The translations under genes and the position numbers were made by a program. The notes under the pieces are model-generated. The model was not told the origin of the DNA. It did no database searches and saw only the letters and a program-made list of their open reading frames with translations. From contig NZ_BSEC01000001.1 in the NCBI RefSeq assembly GCF_027923385.1, forward strand, positions 4,004,001 through 4,068,000: 64,000 bases of DNA, read 5' to 3'. Below, one piece after another: positions 25,868 through 34,923 of this stretch (positions are counted from its first letter, which is position 1; the number at the start of each line of letters is the position of its first letter). Source of the DNA: Methylocystis echinoides (lineage in GTDB: Bacteria > Pseudomonadota > Alphaproteobacteria > Rhizobiales > Beijerinckiaceae).

Positions 25868-26907
25868 CGTGCGGCGGCCTTTCCGGCGCCGGCGCGCGAC
25901 GCCCGCCCCAGGAGAAAGGCGCCAGCCAGCGCGCCAATCCCCGCGGCGATCACGCCGCCCCGCAGATAGAACGGATCCAGGACGATCATTCTGTCTTTCG
26001 CGACGGCCGTGAAACGGCCGCGCGCGCCATGGTCTCGGTGATCAGGTCCCAGTAGTTCGTCCGGATCACCCGGACGGACAGGATCGTTCGAGATTTGCTG
26101 CTCGAATGCGTTGCGCGCGAGGTAGCGGTCGAGACGGCCGGGCGCGATCATCTGCGCGACGATGGACGCAACGGTTGGCGCGCCGAGCCACAATTCGCGC
26201 GGCGCCCGCCGGGCGGCGACGGCGCCGACGACGGCGCGGGCGACGGCCTCCGGCTCGTAGACGTCGCCGATCGGCTGATGGCGCCGGGTGAAATGCATGT
26301 GCGACCAGTCAAACTGCGGCGTGTTCACGCCGGGCAGCTGAACCATGGTGAGACGGATGCGGCTCTTGTCGTGGATGAGTTCGGCGCGCAGCGAGTCGGT
26401 GAAGCCACGGATCGCAAACTTCGCCGCGCAATAGGCGGATTGTAGCGGAATGGCGCGATACGCGAGCGCGGAGCCGATCTGAATGATATGGCCCTCGTCG
26501 CGCTCGCGCATGTGGCGCAGCGCCGCGAGCGTGCCATGGACGACGCCGAGATAGGTGACTTCCGTCACGCGCCGGAACTCCTCGGGCGTTATCATGTCGA
26601 CCGGCCCGACCGCCGTCTCCATTGCATCATTCACCCAGACATGGATGCGCCCCCAGCGCGCGATCACGGCGTCAGCCGCCGCGAACACGTCGTCGGGACG
26701 GGAGACATCCGTGACAAGCTCAAAAGGCGCGCCGCCGGCCCGCGCGACTTCGTCAAAGGCGCCCTCGAGCCCCTCGGGGCTGCGCGCCAGAAGCGCCACG
26801 CGATAGCCACGCCGCGCGAAGGCGACAGCGGTCGCTCTTCCGACGCCCGCCGAGGCGCCGGTAACGACGGCGACGGGGGCGTCGCCAGTGCTGGAGGCGG
26901 ACGACAT
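25864..26907 (-). CDS. SDR family oxidoreductase with C-terminal membrane segment
   Basis: A 347-residue protein. Residues 12-240 form a classical SDR domain with VVTGASAGVGRATAVAFARRG, the motif WVNDAMETAVGPV and the YCAAKFAIRGF active site (Tyr-x-x-x-Lys). The C-terminal 35 residues contain a hydrophobic GGVIAAGIGALAGAFLLGRA, which may tether it to the membrane. The NAG motif is altered to NDA. ATG 26907 has a CGGGAGTT ribosome-binding site. It leads the operon with the SMP-30 lactonase and hydroxy-acid oxidase. Confidence 0.84.
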   Translation of the reverse strand: MSSASSTGDAPVAVVTGASAGVGRATAVAFARRGYRVALLARSPEGLEGAFDEVARAGGAPFELVTDVSRPDDVFAAADAVIARWGRIHVWVNDAMETAVGPVDMITPEEFRRVTEVTYLGVVHGTLAALRHMRERDEGHIIQIGSALAYRAIPLQSAYCAAKFAIRGFTDSLRAELIHDKSRIRLTMVQLPGVNTPQFDWSHMHFTRRHQPIGDVYEPEAVARAVVGAVAARRAPRELWLGAPTVASIVAQMIAPGRLDRYLARNAFEQQISNDPVRPGDPDELLGPDHRDHGARGRFTAVAKDRMIVLDPFYLRGGVIAAGIGALAGAFLLGRASRAGAGKAAAR

Positions 26908-27060
26908 GCGCAACTCCCGGGAGTTTCCGTTGCTTTAGGAAACTGAGAGGCGGCCTCCGTTCGGCAACCGACACAGTTAACTTTCGTCGATTTAATGCGT
27001 CGCGACGCAGCGGCGGGCTCGGGGGAACGCCCTTGAACGCGTCGCCGTCAAGGAGCCTAT

Positions 27061-28260
27061 TCAGACCGCGCGCGGCCCTGTCAGCATCCCGAAATAGAGC
27101 AGCGCAAAGAACCCGTAGGCCAGACTCCACATGGCCGCCGCGGCGGCGAGGGCGACGAAATAATAATCGCCCGTGAACGGCGCGAGGACACGCAGGAGCG
27201 CGGCGAGCGTTATGGCGGCATAGATCGCGGCCGTCCCCCGATCCGCGACGAGCGGGCGCCCGGTATGGCCGCGCGTCGCGCGCGTCATGACGGCCAGCGT
27301 CATCGTTCCGATCGCCCCTGCGGTGAGCGCATGCAGAGTCGCCGTGGAATCCATGAAGCTGAAAATTTCGTTTGCACCCATCAGCAGGAGGCCAAAGGCG
27401 ACCCAGGCATAGCCGAGATGCAGCACGAAGAGCAGCGGCTCCCCCCGAACGCGGGCGCCGCGCCAGCGCAGGAGCCGCAGAAAAAGCGCCGCGCCGGCGA
27501 CGATCTGGAGAACAGCGGTCGGCGTCGTGTCGGGGAACGCCACCCAGGCGACGAGCGCCACCAGCGTCGCCGCGAGCGCGAAACGGTCGAGCGCGCCGAA
27601 GGGGGACGGTTGGTCCTCACCCGGCGCGGTCTTCGCCAGCCAGTTGCGCGTGAAGCTCGGCGTGATGCGGCCGCCGACCAGCGCCACCAGCATAACCAGC
27701 GTCGCGACGCCCATATGCGCGCCGATCAGGCCCGTTTCGGCGATCTCCATCGTTTTGAGATGCGTCAGCAGATTGCCGATGAAGAGAAGCGCAAGCGCGG
27801 CGACCATGGGCAGGTTGCGCCAGTTTCGCCCCGCGGCGATCTCGCGTGCGACGACGTAGATGAAGACCGCCGGGAACGCGAGATCGAGCGCCGCCGAAAG
27901 ACCCGCCGGCATGCTTCTCGAGATGAGAACGGCGATGCGCCCGAGAAACCAGAGCGCGACGAGCCCGGCGAGCGGCGGGCCTTGCAGCGGCATCCGGCCG
28001 GTCCAGTTTGGAATGGCCGTCAGCAGGAAGCCCGCGACGATTGCGCCGCCAAAACCGAAGGCCATTTCATGCGCGTGCCAGATTGACGGCGGGAAGCGCG
28101 TCGGCAGTTCGGCGGCCGCCTCCAGATAGGCGACCGAAAGCGGCAGCCCGACAGCGGCCCATAGTGCGGCAGACAGGAAGAAGGGGCGGAAACCGGCGGA
28201 AAGAAAGATCGCCAGACGGCTTTGGCTGACCTGGAATCGGTAACGCGGAACTGGCGGCAT
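27061..28260 (-). CDS. nnrS: NnrS family haem/copper-containing membrane protein
   Basis: A 399-residue multi-pass protein with about 12 helices. FLSAGFRPFFLSAALWAAVGLPL near the N-terminus, WHAHEMAFGFGGAIVAGFLLTAIPNWTGR and LTAGAIGTMTLAVMTRATRGHTGRPL near the C-terminus are NnrS signatures with conserved histidines. NnrS protects cells from nitrosative stress and usually sits near denitrification genes; none are seen here. ATG 28260 has a strong GGAGAGGAG site. No FNR/NNR box was found just upstream. Confidence 0.88.
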   Translation of the reverse strand: MPPVPRYRFQVSQSRLAIFLSAGFRPFFLSAALWAAVGLPLSVAYLEAAAELPTRFPPSIWHAHEMAFGFGGAIVAGFLLTAIPNWTGRMPLQGPPLAGLVALWFLGRIAVLISRSMPAGLSAALDLAFPAVFIYVVAREIAAGRNWRNLPMVAALALLFIGNLLTHLKTMEIAETGLIGAHMGVATLVMLVALVGGRITPSFTRNWLAKTAPGEDQPSPFGALDRFALAATLVALVAWVAFPDTTPTAVLQIVAGAALFLRLLRWRGARVRGEPLLFVLHLGYAWVAFGLLLMGANEIFSFMDSTATLHALTAGAIGTMTLAVMTRATRGHTGRPLVADRGTAAIYAAITLAALLRVLAPFTGDYYFVALAAAAAMWSLAYGFFALLYFGMLTGPRAV

Positions 28261-28647
28261 GGGCGCTCCTCTCCCGTGAATGAATAATATTCGGCGCAGG
28301 TCGCGGCGGTCGCAATGTGTCACCGCCCCCACCCCCCGGCGCGCGAAACAGCGCGGTCAGCGCGGAATGTGCAAGTTCGGCATATTCACCCTCGCCGATC
28401 AGCTCGAGCGCCTGCCGGGCGTCGCTTCGACCGCGACTGCGTTCCAACAGCCTGTGCATGCGCATCCGCTCCCACCCGGCGAGCGCTTCCCCCGCGGTCG
28501 GATGCCATCTCTTGCGCGAGCGTCTCATAGTTGTGTGCGAGATCACAAGCGGTGCAGTAGGTCGGCGCATAGAGGCCGCGCCGAGGCTGTGGATTCTGTC
28601 GGAAACTGTTCAAGGAGATCCAACGCAGTCGTCGCCCTGTTGCGTCG
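28261..28647 (-). other. Intergenic region with an uncertain reading frame
   Basis: Between nnrS and kup an open frame on the minus strand starts at ATG 28570. It contains a plausible stretch (GEALAGWERMRMHRLLERSRGRSDARQALELIGEGEYAELAHSALTALFRAP) with biased third-position GC, but it runs on into nnrS in the wrong frame instead of ending. A second frame here reads CDLAHNYETLAQEM. This may be the remains of a small gene broken by frameshift. No family was recognised. Confidence 0.3.
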
Positions 28648-30552
28648 TCAAAGATTGACCTGCGCGCCGATTTCGACGACCAGCCCGGCAGGGATATGGA
28701 AATAGTCGCTGGCGTTGGTGGCGTTTCGCGAAAGGAAAAAGAACAACGCGCGCTGCCATGCGGGCATGGCGCTGCTGGACGCGGGCCGAAGCGCGCGGCG
28801 AGAGAGCAGGAAAGAGGTCGACATGATGTCGAATTTCCAGCCGAGTTTGCGGCAAAGTCCGAGGCCATGGGGCACGTTCGGCTCTTCCATATAGCCGAAA
28901 CGCATGGTGACGCGCCTGAAGAGTGAGTTGATTTCGACCATGTCGATGCGTTCTTCATCGGGCACACGCGGCACATCTGCGGTGACGATGGTCAGAATGA
29001 CATTGTGCGCATGCAGCGCCTTGAAGTGTTTGAGCATGTGCATCAATGACACCGGCGCGAGACCGGGCTGCGCCGTGAGATAGACGCCCGTTCCCGCGAC
29101 GAGCGTGGGCGGCTCCTTCTCCAGGCGGTCGAGTATGAGCTTCAACGGCACATCGGAGCGTTGGGCCTTGTCTTCGAGGAGCGTGGTTCCGCGCATCCAG
29201 CCGCGCATCAGGACGATCACGGCGCCGGCGATCAGCAGCGGCACGACGCCGCCGTCGAAAACCTTCATCATATTCGCTCCGAGAAAGACGAGATCGACAG
29301 CCAGGAAAGGAACCATCAGTCCGAGCGCGGCCCACAGCGGCCAGCCCCAGTGACAGCGCAGGACAATGATTGCGAGAAGCGCGGTGACGACCATCGTGCC
29401 CGTGACGGCGATGCCATAGGCGCTGGCGAGCCGGCTCGAAGACCCAAAGAGCAGAACCAGCATGAGAACGCCGACAAGAAGCATCGCGTTAACGGCCGGC
29501 ATGAAGATCTGGCCGGCATGTTCCGCGGATGTGTGCAGGACGCGCATGCGCGGCAGCAGCCGCAGACGGATCGCCTGCGACGTCAGCGAATAGGCCCCGG
29601 TGATCACCGCCTGGCTTGCGATGATCGTTGCAATCGTGGCGAGCATGACGACGGGCAGGAGCGCCCAGTCGGGATAAAGCAGGAAGAAGGGGTTCTCGAT
29701 TTTCTCGGGCGCATTGAGCACCAGCACGCCCTGGCCGAGATAGTTGAGCGCAAGGGATGGAAAGGCCACAACGAGCCAAGCCGCCTGGATGGGTCGGCGG
29801 CCGAAATGTCCGAGATCGGCGTAGAGGGCTTCGGCGCCGGTAACAGCGAGAAACACCGAGCCAAGCGCGACGAGTCCGACCGTTCCATTGTCTTGCAGGA
29901 AGCGCAAGGCATAGATCGGATTGATCGCAGACAGGATCGACGGATCCTGCAAGATCTGCAATACGCCGCCAATGGCCATGACCACGAACCAGATGAGCGT
30001 GAGAGGCCCGAACCATCGGGCAACGGCGGCGGTTCCGCGGCGCTGGATCAGAAAGAGGCCGAGGATGATGCCGGTGGTCACAGGAAGGATGTAAGGGTCG
30101 AGCCCGTTCGTCACCAGCTTCAGGCCCTCGACGGCGGAGAGCACGGAGATCGCGGGCGTGATGAGCGCGTCGCCAAAGAACAGCGCCGCGCCGAGCGCGC
30201 CGAGCAGCGTCACAACGGGAACAGCGCGCCTGAGCGCATGCTGGGCAAGCGCCAGCAGCGTTAGCGTGCCGCCTTCGCCATGATTGTCGGCGCGGAGCAG
30301 CACGACGACATATTTGAGCGTGACGATGATCGTCAGTGTCCACAGGATCAGTGAGAGCACGCCAAATACATTTGCGGGGTCAATTCCGGCAGGCCCGCCA
30401 GAGGCCGCCACCATCGCCTCTCGAAACGCGTAAAGCGGCGATGTGCCGATATCACCATAAACCACGCCAATCGAGCCGAGCGCGAGGGCGAAAAAGCCCG
30501 CCTTGGCTCCGGCATGCGCCGGGGCTTCGTGAATATCCTGAATTGCCGCCAT
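28648..30552 (-). CDS. kup: Low-affinity K+ transporter Kup
   Basis: A 634-residue K+/H+ symporter of the KUP/HAK family. The N-terminal [18 protein letters not shown] is the family hallmark, about 12 membrane helices follow, and a cytoplasmic C-terminal domain closes the protein. ATG 30552 is preceded by GGGAGGCTT. It is divergent from a truncated kdpD-kdpE pair 150 bp away, so potassium status may control it through that pair (inference). No kdpFABC genes are present in the window. Confidence 0.95.
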   Translation of the reverse strand: MAAIQDIHEAPAHAGAKAGFFALALGSIGVVYGDIGTSPLYAFREAMVAASGGPAGIDPANVFGVLSLILWTLTIIVTLKYVVVLLRADNHGEGGTLTLLALAQHALRRAVPVVTLLGALGAALFFGDALITPAISVLSAVEGLKLVTNGLDPYILPVTTGIILGLFLIQRRGTAAVARWFGPLTLIWFVVMAIGGVLQILQDPSILSAINPIYALRFLQDNGTVGLVALGSVFLAVTGAEALYADLGHFGRRPIQAAWLVVAFPSLALNYLGQGVLVLNAPEKIENPFFLLYPDWALLPVVMLATIATIIASQAVITGAYSLTSQAIRLRLLPRMRVLHTSAEHAGQIFMPAVNAMLLVGVLMLVLLFGSSSRLASAYGIAVTGTMVVTALLAIIVLRCHWGWPLWAALGLMVPFLAVDLVFLGANMMKVFDGGVVPLLIAGAVIVLMRGWMRGTTLLEDKAQRSDVPLKLILDRLEKEPPTLVAGTGVYLTAQPGLAPVSLMHMLKHFKALHAHNVILTIVTADVPRVPDEERIDMVEINSLFRRVTMRFGYMEEPNVPHGLGLCRKLGWKFDIMSTSFLLSRRALRPASSSAMPAWQRALFFFLSRNATNASDYFHIPAGLVVEIGAQVNL

Positions 30553-30610
30553 GCCCAAGCCTCCCGCCGAAGGCCTTCCCGGGCCTGCGCTGCGCAATCT
30601 GAGCGGGGCG

Positions 30611-30658
30611 GCATAAGGAAGCGAGACGGTTTTCGGGGCTTTCGCATAAGGAAACCGT
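30611..30658. promoter_or_regulatory. Direct and inverted repeats in the kup/kdpD divergent region
   Basis: GCATAAGGAA occurs at 30611-30620 and again at 30644-30653, 33 bp apart, about three helical turns. Between and across them ACGGTTT (from 30626) pairs with AAACCGT (to 30658) as an inverted repeat. Repeats with helical phasing are common for response-regulator binding, so KdpE is the obvious candidate (inference). Confidence 0.4.
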
Positions 30659-30702
30659 AAAGACTATGGACAATGCACACCGGGCGCCCTCACCTTTCCG
30701 TC

Positions 30703-32232
30703 ATGGACGCTGCTCAGAGCCACAGGTCGATACTTGTCAGACAGCAGGGCTGGCGCGCGCCGCCCACTGGCGCGGGGATTCTCGGCGCCCTGTTCCTCGT
30801 CGGCGCCACGGTGGTCGCCGGGCATGCGCTGGAGCATGTGCTGCCACGCGCCAGCCTGTCGCTGGTCTTTCTCGTCGCCGTGCTGCTCAGCGCCATAACC
30901 TCTGGTTTCTGGGCGGGTCTCATCGCAGCGCTCCTCGCGTTCTTCGGCTATGATTTCTTCTTCGTCGAACCGCTGCACACATTCTCCGCCGCGCGACCGG
31001 AAGACGCGGTGGCGCTCGCGATCTTCCTGATCGTCGCCGCGATCACCGGCCTTCTGGCCGGCGGCGTGCGCGGCGAGGCCGACGCCGAGCACGAGCGCGC
31101 CGACGCTCTGGAAGTGCTCAGCGCCTATTCGGCCGAACTTTCCGCCGCCAACAGCGACGCGGCGATCGAGGCGGCTCTTCTGCGACATCTTGCGAACGCG
31201 TCGAACAGGCCGGTCGTCGAATTGAAGGATGACGGCCTGGCGATCAAACTCGTTGACTCATCCCCGCCGGGGCTGACCATCGACCCCGCCGACCTTCTCG
31301 CAGCGGATTGGGTTTCCCGCCGCGCACAAGCATGGCCGGCGACCGCGAGCGGCTGGTCAGGCGGCAGCTTCAGCTTCCATCCTCTGAAACGTGGATCGTC
31401 CGTCGCCGCCATTTACGGCGTTGTCGATCATCCCGAGGACAGCCAGTGCGCGCAGATCGTCGAGACAATGCTGAGGCAGGGCGAAATCGCGCTGGAGCGC
31501 GTCGCCTTCGCGCGTGAGGCAGAGGATGCGCGCGCCTTGGCGGAACAGGAACGCATACGCTCAGCGCTCATCTCGTCCATCTCGCATGATCTGCGCACGC
31601 CGCTTTCGACCATTCTCGGTTCGGTGACGAGCCTGCGCGAACTGGGCGAGGCCATGCCGGCGGAGGCGCGCGCCGATCTCCTGCTGGCGATCGAAGAGGA
31701 AACCGGCCGCCTCGCGCGCTTCGTCACCAATCTTCTCGCCATGACGCGGCTCGAAGCCGGCCTCGCCATCAAGCGCGAGTGCATCGACGCAGGCGATGTC
31801 GCGGGAGCCGCCGTGAAGCGCGCCCGGCAATCATTTCCGGCGTCGAAAATCACGCTCGAGGCAGGCCCGGATCCGCTTCTGCTTTTTGCCGACGCCGATC
31901 TTCTCGAACAGGCGCTTTTCAATCTCATCGACAATGCGGCGAAATTTTCCGTTCCCGAGGCTCCGATCCGCGTTGCCGCCTCTCGAGGCCCCGAAACAAT
32001 CGAATTCGCCGTGACTGACGAGGGCCCCGGCGTGCCCGCGCAGGATCTCGATCACATTTTCGAGAAGTTTTATCGCGTTGACCGGAGCGGACCCGGCGGC
32101 GCCGGACTCGGGCTCGCGATCTGCCGCGGCGTCGTTACAGCGCTTGGCGGCGAGATACACGCCGAGAGTCCGGTCGCCAACGGGCGCGGCGCGCGCATGC
32201 GGATGATTCTGCCGAGGGGAGAAGCGCGATGA
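30703..32232 (+). CDS. KdpD-type sensor histidine kinase lacking the N-terminal sensing domain
   Basis: A 509-residue kinase corresponding to the C-terminal half of KdpD. Four tight membrane helices (DUF4118, about residues 20-120), a GAF-like region, HisKA with SISHDLRTPLSTILG (His near residue 295) and an HATPase with DNAAKFS and GAGLGLAICRG are all present. The N-terminal KdpD and universal-stress domains of canonical KdpD (about 400 residues) are absent, and the upstream sequence does not encode them. An alternative ATG is at 30673. The stop overlaps the response-regulator gene by 4 bp. Confidence 0.88.
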   Translation: MDAAQSHRSILVRQQGWRAPPTGAGILGALFLVGATVVAGHALEHVLPRASLSLVFLVAVLLSAITSGFWAGLIAALLAFFGYDFFFVEPLHTFSAARPEDAVALAIFLIVAAITGLLAGGVRGEADAEHERADALEVLSAYSAELSAANSDAAIEAALLRHLANASNRPVVELKDDGLAIKLVDSSPPGLTIDPADLLAADWVSRRAQAWPATASGWSGGSFSFHPLKRGSSVAAIYGVVDHPEDSQCAQIVETMLRQGEIALERVAFAREAEDARALAEQERIRSALISSISHDLRTPLSTILGSVTSLRELGEAMPAEARADLLLAIEEETGRLARFVTNLLAMTRLEAGLAIKRECIDAGDVAGAAVKRARQSFPASKITLEAGPDPLLLFADADLLEQALFNLIDNAAKFSVPEAPIRVAASRGPETIEFAVTDEGPGVPAQDLDHIFEKFYRVDRSGPGGAGLGLAICRGVVTALGGEIHAESPVANGRGARMRMILPRGEAR

Positions 32233-32918
32233 GCCTTCGCCCTCTTATCCTCGTTGTGGACGACGAGCCGCAGATCCAGCGCTTCCTGAGACCCGCGCTC
32301 ACCGCGGCTGGCTATGACGTCGAACAGGCGTCAACCGGCGCGGAGGCAATGCGTCTCGCGGAACGCCGCGCCCCATCGCTCGTCATTCTCGATCTTGGCC
32401 TGCCAGACGCCGACGGCAAAACCATCATCACCGCCTTGCGCCGGCAAATGGAAACGCCAATCATCGTCCTTTCAGCGCGCGAGCGGGAAGCAGAGAAGGT
32501 GGCGGCGCTGGATCTTGGCGCAGACGATTATGTCGCCAAGCCCTTTGGCATTGGCGAACTGCTCGCGCGCATCCGCGTCTGTCTGCGCGCGGGCAAAGCC
32601 GATCTGACCCAAAGCGAAAGCCTGCAGGTCGGCGCACTGACGATCGATCTGCCCAGTCGCAAGGTGACGCTCGGCAATGCGCCCGTCAAGCTGACCCCGA
32701 AGGAATTCGATCTTCTGACGCTGCTCGCCATGCATCCTGGCCGCGTCATGACACATCGACAGATTTTGCAAAAGATCTGGGGGCCGGCGCATGTCGAAGA
32801 TACACCCTATCTCCGCGTCTTCATCGGGCAGCTGCGCGCCAAGATCGAAGGGGATCCGGCGTCACCGCGCATGATCGTGACGGAGCCCGGCGTCGGCTAT
32901 CGCCTATCTGGCGACTGA
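32229..32918 (+). CDS. kdpE: KdpE-type OmpR-family response regulator
   Basis: A 229-residue regulator with a receiver domain (VVDDEPQIQRFL, phospho-acceptor Asp55 in LVILDLGLPDADG, Lys in DYVAKPFG) and a winged-helix domain (LTPKEFDLLTLLAMHPGRVMTHRQILQKIWGPAH). It matches KdpE in length and motifs. It is translationally coupled to the truncated kdpD. With no kdpFABC here, kup upstream is a natural target (inference). Confidence 0.88.
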   Translation: MSLRPLILVVDDEPQIQRFLRPALTAAGYDVEQASTGAEAMRLAERRAPSLVILDLGLPDADGKTIITALRRQMETPIIVLSAREREAEKVAALDLGADDYVAKPFGIGELLARIRVCLRAGKADLTQSESLQVGALTIDLPSRKVTLGNAPVKLTPKEFDLLTLLAMHPGRVMTHRQILQKIWGPAHVEDTPYLRVFIGQLRAKIEGDPASPRMIVTEPGVGYRLSGD

Positions 32919-33123
32919 GCGGAATTCGCACGCGTATGATGCGCCTTGCCGAAATGTCCGCTTCTGTGCTCAGCGCGCTCTCTCGCACGAAATCTATGGG
33001 ACGAATTTTCGGGCCATGCGCTGGAGACCGCCGTTTCGAGACCGAGAAAGAGGCTCGGCGGGGCGACGACCCGCCGTCGCTGGAAACGGTCCTTGGCGTG
33101 GCGGTGGGCGGTAAGGGGCTGCG

Positions 33124-33768
33124 CTATTTCCCCTGTTTGAGCTTCACCATAATTTCATTTCGCCGAAGGAACGGCAACGTCCATGGCGGGTTATAAAACG
33201 CCATTATCGCTTCGCCTTCGGCAGCCAGCCTCTCCTCGGAAATACGTTTCAACAGGCGCTGCTTGTAGCGAGCAAGGGCTTCGTCGTCAGCCAATCCTGA
33301 AAATCGGATTGCGGCAAAGCGTTCGGCCGGAAGTGGGACAAGTTTTACCGATGGGTTGTTCGGCTTCGGCAGGGCCTCCAGCGAGTAACGCGACGGCATG
33401 ACGAAGCGCACCGTCCACAACTCTCCCACCGATTGCTGGGAGACTGGCGCCGTCATTGCGATTTCCTCCCCAGCCTGCTGGGTTACCGGAGCGGTCATCG
33501 GGATCTTCGTCGCCGGCGCATTGTTGCCGAAGATATAGTCCGCGATCAGACGAAACCCGGCGTTAATGGCCGGCTTGCGTTCTCCGGCGACCTCGACCTC
33601 GGCGACAATCATTGCCGGATAATCGCGAACCTCGACGTCGTCGTAAGATTGGACCACGGTATAAGCCGGCTGCTCGACGAGACTCATGATCGTCCCCGCG
33701 AGGCCGCCGCCGAGTACGACGACGGCCAGCATGGCAATCAAAACATATCGCCATTTCGATTTCATCAT
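33124..33768 (-). CDS. SOUL-family haem-binding protein, membrane anchored
   Basis: A 214-residue protein whose N-terminal hydrophobic segment (WRYVLIAMLAVVVLGGGLAGTI) acts as a signal anchor. The SOUL domain follows, with YTVVQSYDDVEVRDYPAMIVAEV and IFGNNAPATKIPMTAPVTQQ. The next repeat reads EIAMTAPVSQQ, giving two tandem MTAPV motifs. SOUL proteins bind haem or tetrapyrroles. In a phototroph, tetrapyrrole handling is a plausible role (inference). It stands alone, divergent from msrA. Confidence 0.88.
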   Translation of the reverse strand: MMKSKWRYVLIAMLAVVVLGGGLAGTIMSLVEQPAYTVVQSYDDVEVRDYPAMIVAEVEVAGERKPAINAGFRLIADYIFGNNAPATKIPMTAPVTQQAGEEIAMTAPVSQQSVGELWTVRFVMPSRYSLEALPKPNNPSVKLVPLPAERFAAIRFSGLADDEALARYKQRLLKRISEERLAAEGEAIMAFYNPPWTLPFLRRNEIMVKLKQGK

Positions 33769-34146
33769 CCCACCCATATGGAAGCTTCCGAATCGCCCGA
33801 TGCACTGGCGCAGAGAAGCGGCTCAGCGTCTGGGAGATGCTAATCAATAATGCGGAATATCGCCAGTACGGCCTTGTAGGAACCACCTCCCGGCGACGAT
33901 ATGCGGCGCCACATCGAGACGGCGTCCATGTGACCGATGCGCGCAAGATCGAGCTACGTTGAAGCCGTGCTCTCGAGAGTGCCTAAAATGAGCAAACAGG
34001 GGCTTTGCCCGCCGCTATCTGCGACATCCAGCGTGACAAGCATGATTTCGCCTATATGCTTACGCCAGCCATCGCCGATCACGGATATCGCAGAACGAAA
34101 CCACCCCACATGAAGCCCCGCCGACAAACGCTGTGAGGTAGAAGTG
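33769..34146. other. Intergenic region between SOUL and msrA
   Basis: This 378-bp divergent region contains no recognisable gene, terminator or operator. Both adjacent genes start at its edges, so their promoters must lie here. Confidence 0.4.
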
Positions 34147-34812
34147 ATGACGCGCGCACTCCTGACTTTCTCCATGCTCGCGCTCCTAACTGCGGGTCTC
34201 GCCGCGCAGGAGCGCGAAATCGGCCTGCTGCCCCCGCCACTCTACGATCCATCCCCGGTCTCTGACGCGCGACAGAAGCTCGTTCTCGCGGGCGGCTGTT
34301 TTTGGGGCGTCCAGGGCGTCTTTCAGCACGTGAGAGGTGTTTCGCGCGCAGTCTCGGGCTACGCCGGCGGCTCGGAGAAGACGGCGCATTACGATCTTGT
34401 TTCGCAGGGCGATACAGCACACGCGGAGGCGGTTGAAATCACCTACGATCCAAAAGTTGTGAGCCTCGGAAAATTGCTGCAGGTCTATTTTTCAGTCGCC
34501 CATGATCCGACACAACTGAACAGGCAAGGCCCAGACCAGGGAACGCAATATCGCTCCGCCATTTTCATCGCGTCGTCCGTCCAGGAGGAAACAGCACGCC
34601 GCTACATTGCCCAGCTCTCAGCGGCGAAAGCCTTCGACGCCTCGATTGTAACAAAACTCGAACCCCTCTCGGGCTTCTATCCCGCTGAGGCCTATCATCA
34701 GGACTATTTGGCGCGACACCCACGCGCGCCCTATATCTTATATAACGATTTGCCGAAGATAGAGAATTTGAAAAGGCTGTTCCCCGACATCTACCGCGCG
34801 TCGACGGAATAG
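34147..34812 (+). CDS. msrA: Exported peptide-methionine (S)-S-oxide reductase
   Basis: A 221-residue MsrA that reduces methionine-S-sulfoxide in proteins. The active-site motif GGCFWGVQGVFQHVRGV (catalytic Cys near residue 52) and GYAGGSEKTAHYDLVSQGDTAHAEAVEI are intact, as is YHQDYLARHPRAPYI. The N-terminal MTRALLTFSMLALLTAGLAAQ is a Sec signal peptide, so this copy acts in the periplasm. GTG 34144 just upstream is an alternative start. Confidence 0.93.
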   Translation: MTRALLTFSMLALLTAGLAAQEREIGLLPPPLYDPSPVSDARQKLVLAGGCFWGVQGVFQHVRGVSRAVSGYAGGSEKTAHYDLVSQGDTAHAEAVEITYDPKVVSLGKLLQVYFSVAHDPTQLNRQGPDQGTQYRSAIFIASSVQEETARRYIAQLSAAKAFDASIVTKLEPLSGFYPAEAYHQDYLARHPRAPYILYNDLPKIENLKRLFPDIYRASTE

Positions 34813-34923
34813 GCCATTCCACATTGACCTTTTATCCCGTGACAAGCTTCGCCTTCCAGACGGCTGGAAAGCTGCAAGATTTCTTCTATCTTTGCGTTAT
34901 GTTCGAGGGGCACGTTCACGCTT

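Noticed and set aside
32919..33123. A short plus-strand frame after kdpE
   Set aside because: No homology or ribosome-binding site was recognised, and it runs into the oppositely oriented SOUL gene.
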